From a virus, in the IMG/VR virus record IMGVR_UViG_3300047316_000111, positions 1-29,009 of that record: a stretch of DNA of 29,009 nt, one strand, 5' to 3'. Under the pieces are notes generated by a model that saw only the letters and a program-made list of their open reading frames with translations, was not told the DNA's origin and ran no database searches. This document shows positions 28,551 through 29,009 of this stretch, one piece after another; the first letter of the stretch is position 1; every line of letters starts with the position of its first letter. Made by a program: the position numbers and the translations under genes.

Positions 28551-29009
28551 CTACGCCGTTGGGCGCTCCGCTTTCGCCGCGTCGGCCTGGCGCCGCATCC
28601 ATTCCCACATACCCATCCCGCCCCCGCCCGTGATGATGTACCCGAGCGCGAGCCGGAACGCGTCCGGCACGTCGTCGTGCAGCCCGGCGGGGAACGTACA
28701 GAGCCAGTCGATGAAGTCGCTCGACCACGGCTGATCGTCGGGGACGTAGACGGTGAGCGCCTCCACCGTTGGCGCGACCACGTTCATCGCGGCGACCTTG
28801 TCGATCGACGGCGTGACCTCGATCACGGGGAGCGTCGTCTCGCGGCGGAACTCCTGCACGATCGCTTTGCCACTGTGCGCGCTGCCGCCCTCGATGACGA
28901 CCGCGGTGGCCGCCCACTTGGCCTGGAGCATGGCGACGTCCCGTTTCGCCACCGGCGCTTCGACCTTCTCGGCGTACACGTCCAGGATGTAATAGCGCGA
29001 CGGCGCCAC
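28551..29009 (-). CDS. terL: Large terminase subunit, C-terminal part
   Basis: The last 152 residues of a large terminase, cut by the right edge, so the visible Val/Met start at 29009 is not the true start. The RNase H-like nuclease domain is recognisable: a strand with YYILDVYAEKV carrying a catalytic Asp, the VVIEGG strand, and FPAGLHDDVPDAFRLAL, the conserved Asp-Asp-x3-Asp-Ala motif of terminase nucleases. This domain cuts concatemeric DNA during packaging. The gene ends with TAG at 28551. Confidence 0.82.
   Translation of the reverse strand: MAPSRYYILDVYAEKVEAPVAKRDVAMLQAKWAATAVVIEGGSAHSGKAIVQEFRRETTLPVIEVTPSIDKVAAMNVVAPTVEALTVYVPDDQPWSSDFIDWLCTFPAGLHDDVPDAFRLALGYIITGGGGMGMWEWMRRQADAAKAERPTA

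Noticed and set aside
1-29009. tRNA genes, insertion sequences, integrase or attachment sites
   Set aside because: None could be recognised on either strand; no cloverleaf-like sequence, transposase or recombinase pattern was seen.

Overview
This window is part of a GC-rich, tailed (siphovirus-type) phage or prophage genome, seen mostly in reverse: almost every gene is on the minus strand, so it reads from the right edge to the left. The evidence is a complete head-and-tail gene series in canonical order, a lysis cassette, a RecT/YqaJ recombination module and a replication gene that contains an origin-like repeat array. The host is not identifiable. The tail block (DUF2460, DUF2163/BR0599, NlpC/P60 and a gpJ-like tip) is the type shared with alphaproteobacterial gene transfer agents and many proteobacterial siphophages, which suggests a GC-rich Gram-negative host. 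No integrase, small terminase, DNA polymerase or helicase is seen, and both edges cut through genes, so lifestyle and genome ends are unknown.

Morphogenesis (29009 down to about 11448): C-terminal part of the large terminase; a secreted-looking or structural 216-aa protein behind its own promoter candidate; a portal fused to a MuF-type head protein; a prohead protease fused to a DUF6582-like segment and a coiled-coil scaffold; a major capsid protein with an Ig/FN3-like insertion, followed by a strong terminator; head-tail connectors, tail terminator and tail tube; a G/GT tail-chaperone pair made by a predicted -1 frameshift; tape measure; distal tail proteins, a tail NlpC/P60 peptidase and the tail-tip protein. 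Lysis (about 11439 to 10166): holin-like membrane protein, CHAP/NlpC-type endolysin and a small membrane protein, ending in a hairpin terminator. An exact 16-bp match to a bacterial chromosomal parS (ParB-binding) site lies against this terminator, in a gap between convergent genes.

Early region (9527 down to 1): an XRE-like regulator, YqaJ exonuclease, RecT annealase, SMC/RecF-like ATPase, several small proteins, a protein that looks like an Acb2/Tad1-type cyclic-nucleotide sponge (anti-CBASS family), a free-standing RNA polymerase alpha-CTD-like protein and a VRR-NUC nuclease, joined mostly by ATGA stop-start overlaps. A second group carries an Ig-domain membrane protein, two small proteins and a winged-helix replication protein. 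Inside the replication gene are five repeats at an exact 11-bp period, three CCCTAGG repeats and three DnaA-box-like sites, which I read as the replication origin. A third group is a cascade of tiny genes ending in a lipoprotein cut by the left edge.

The only plus-strand genes (9592-9968) are two overlapping genes for small membrane-anchored CxxC/CxxC proteins, divergent from the regulator. A palindromic site, GTTGTAA-N5-TTACAA, occurs in four gaps between transcription groups (1140, 3345, 9537 and 28512) and never as a full site inside a gene. It is probably the operator or promoter element of a phage-wide regulon, with the XRE-like protein beside one copy the obvious candidate ligand.
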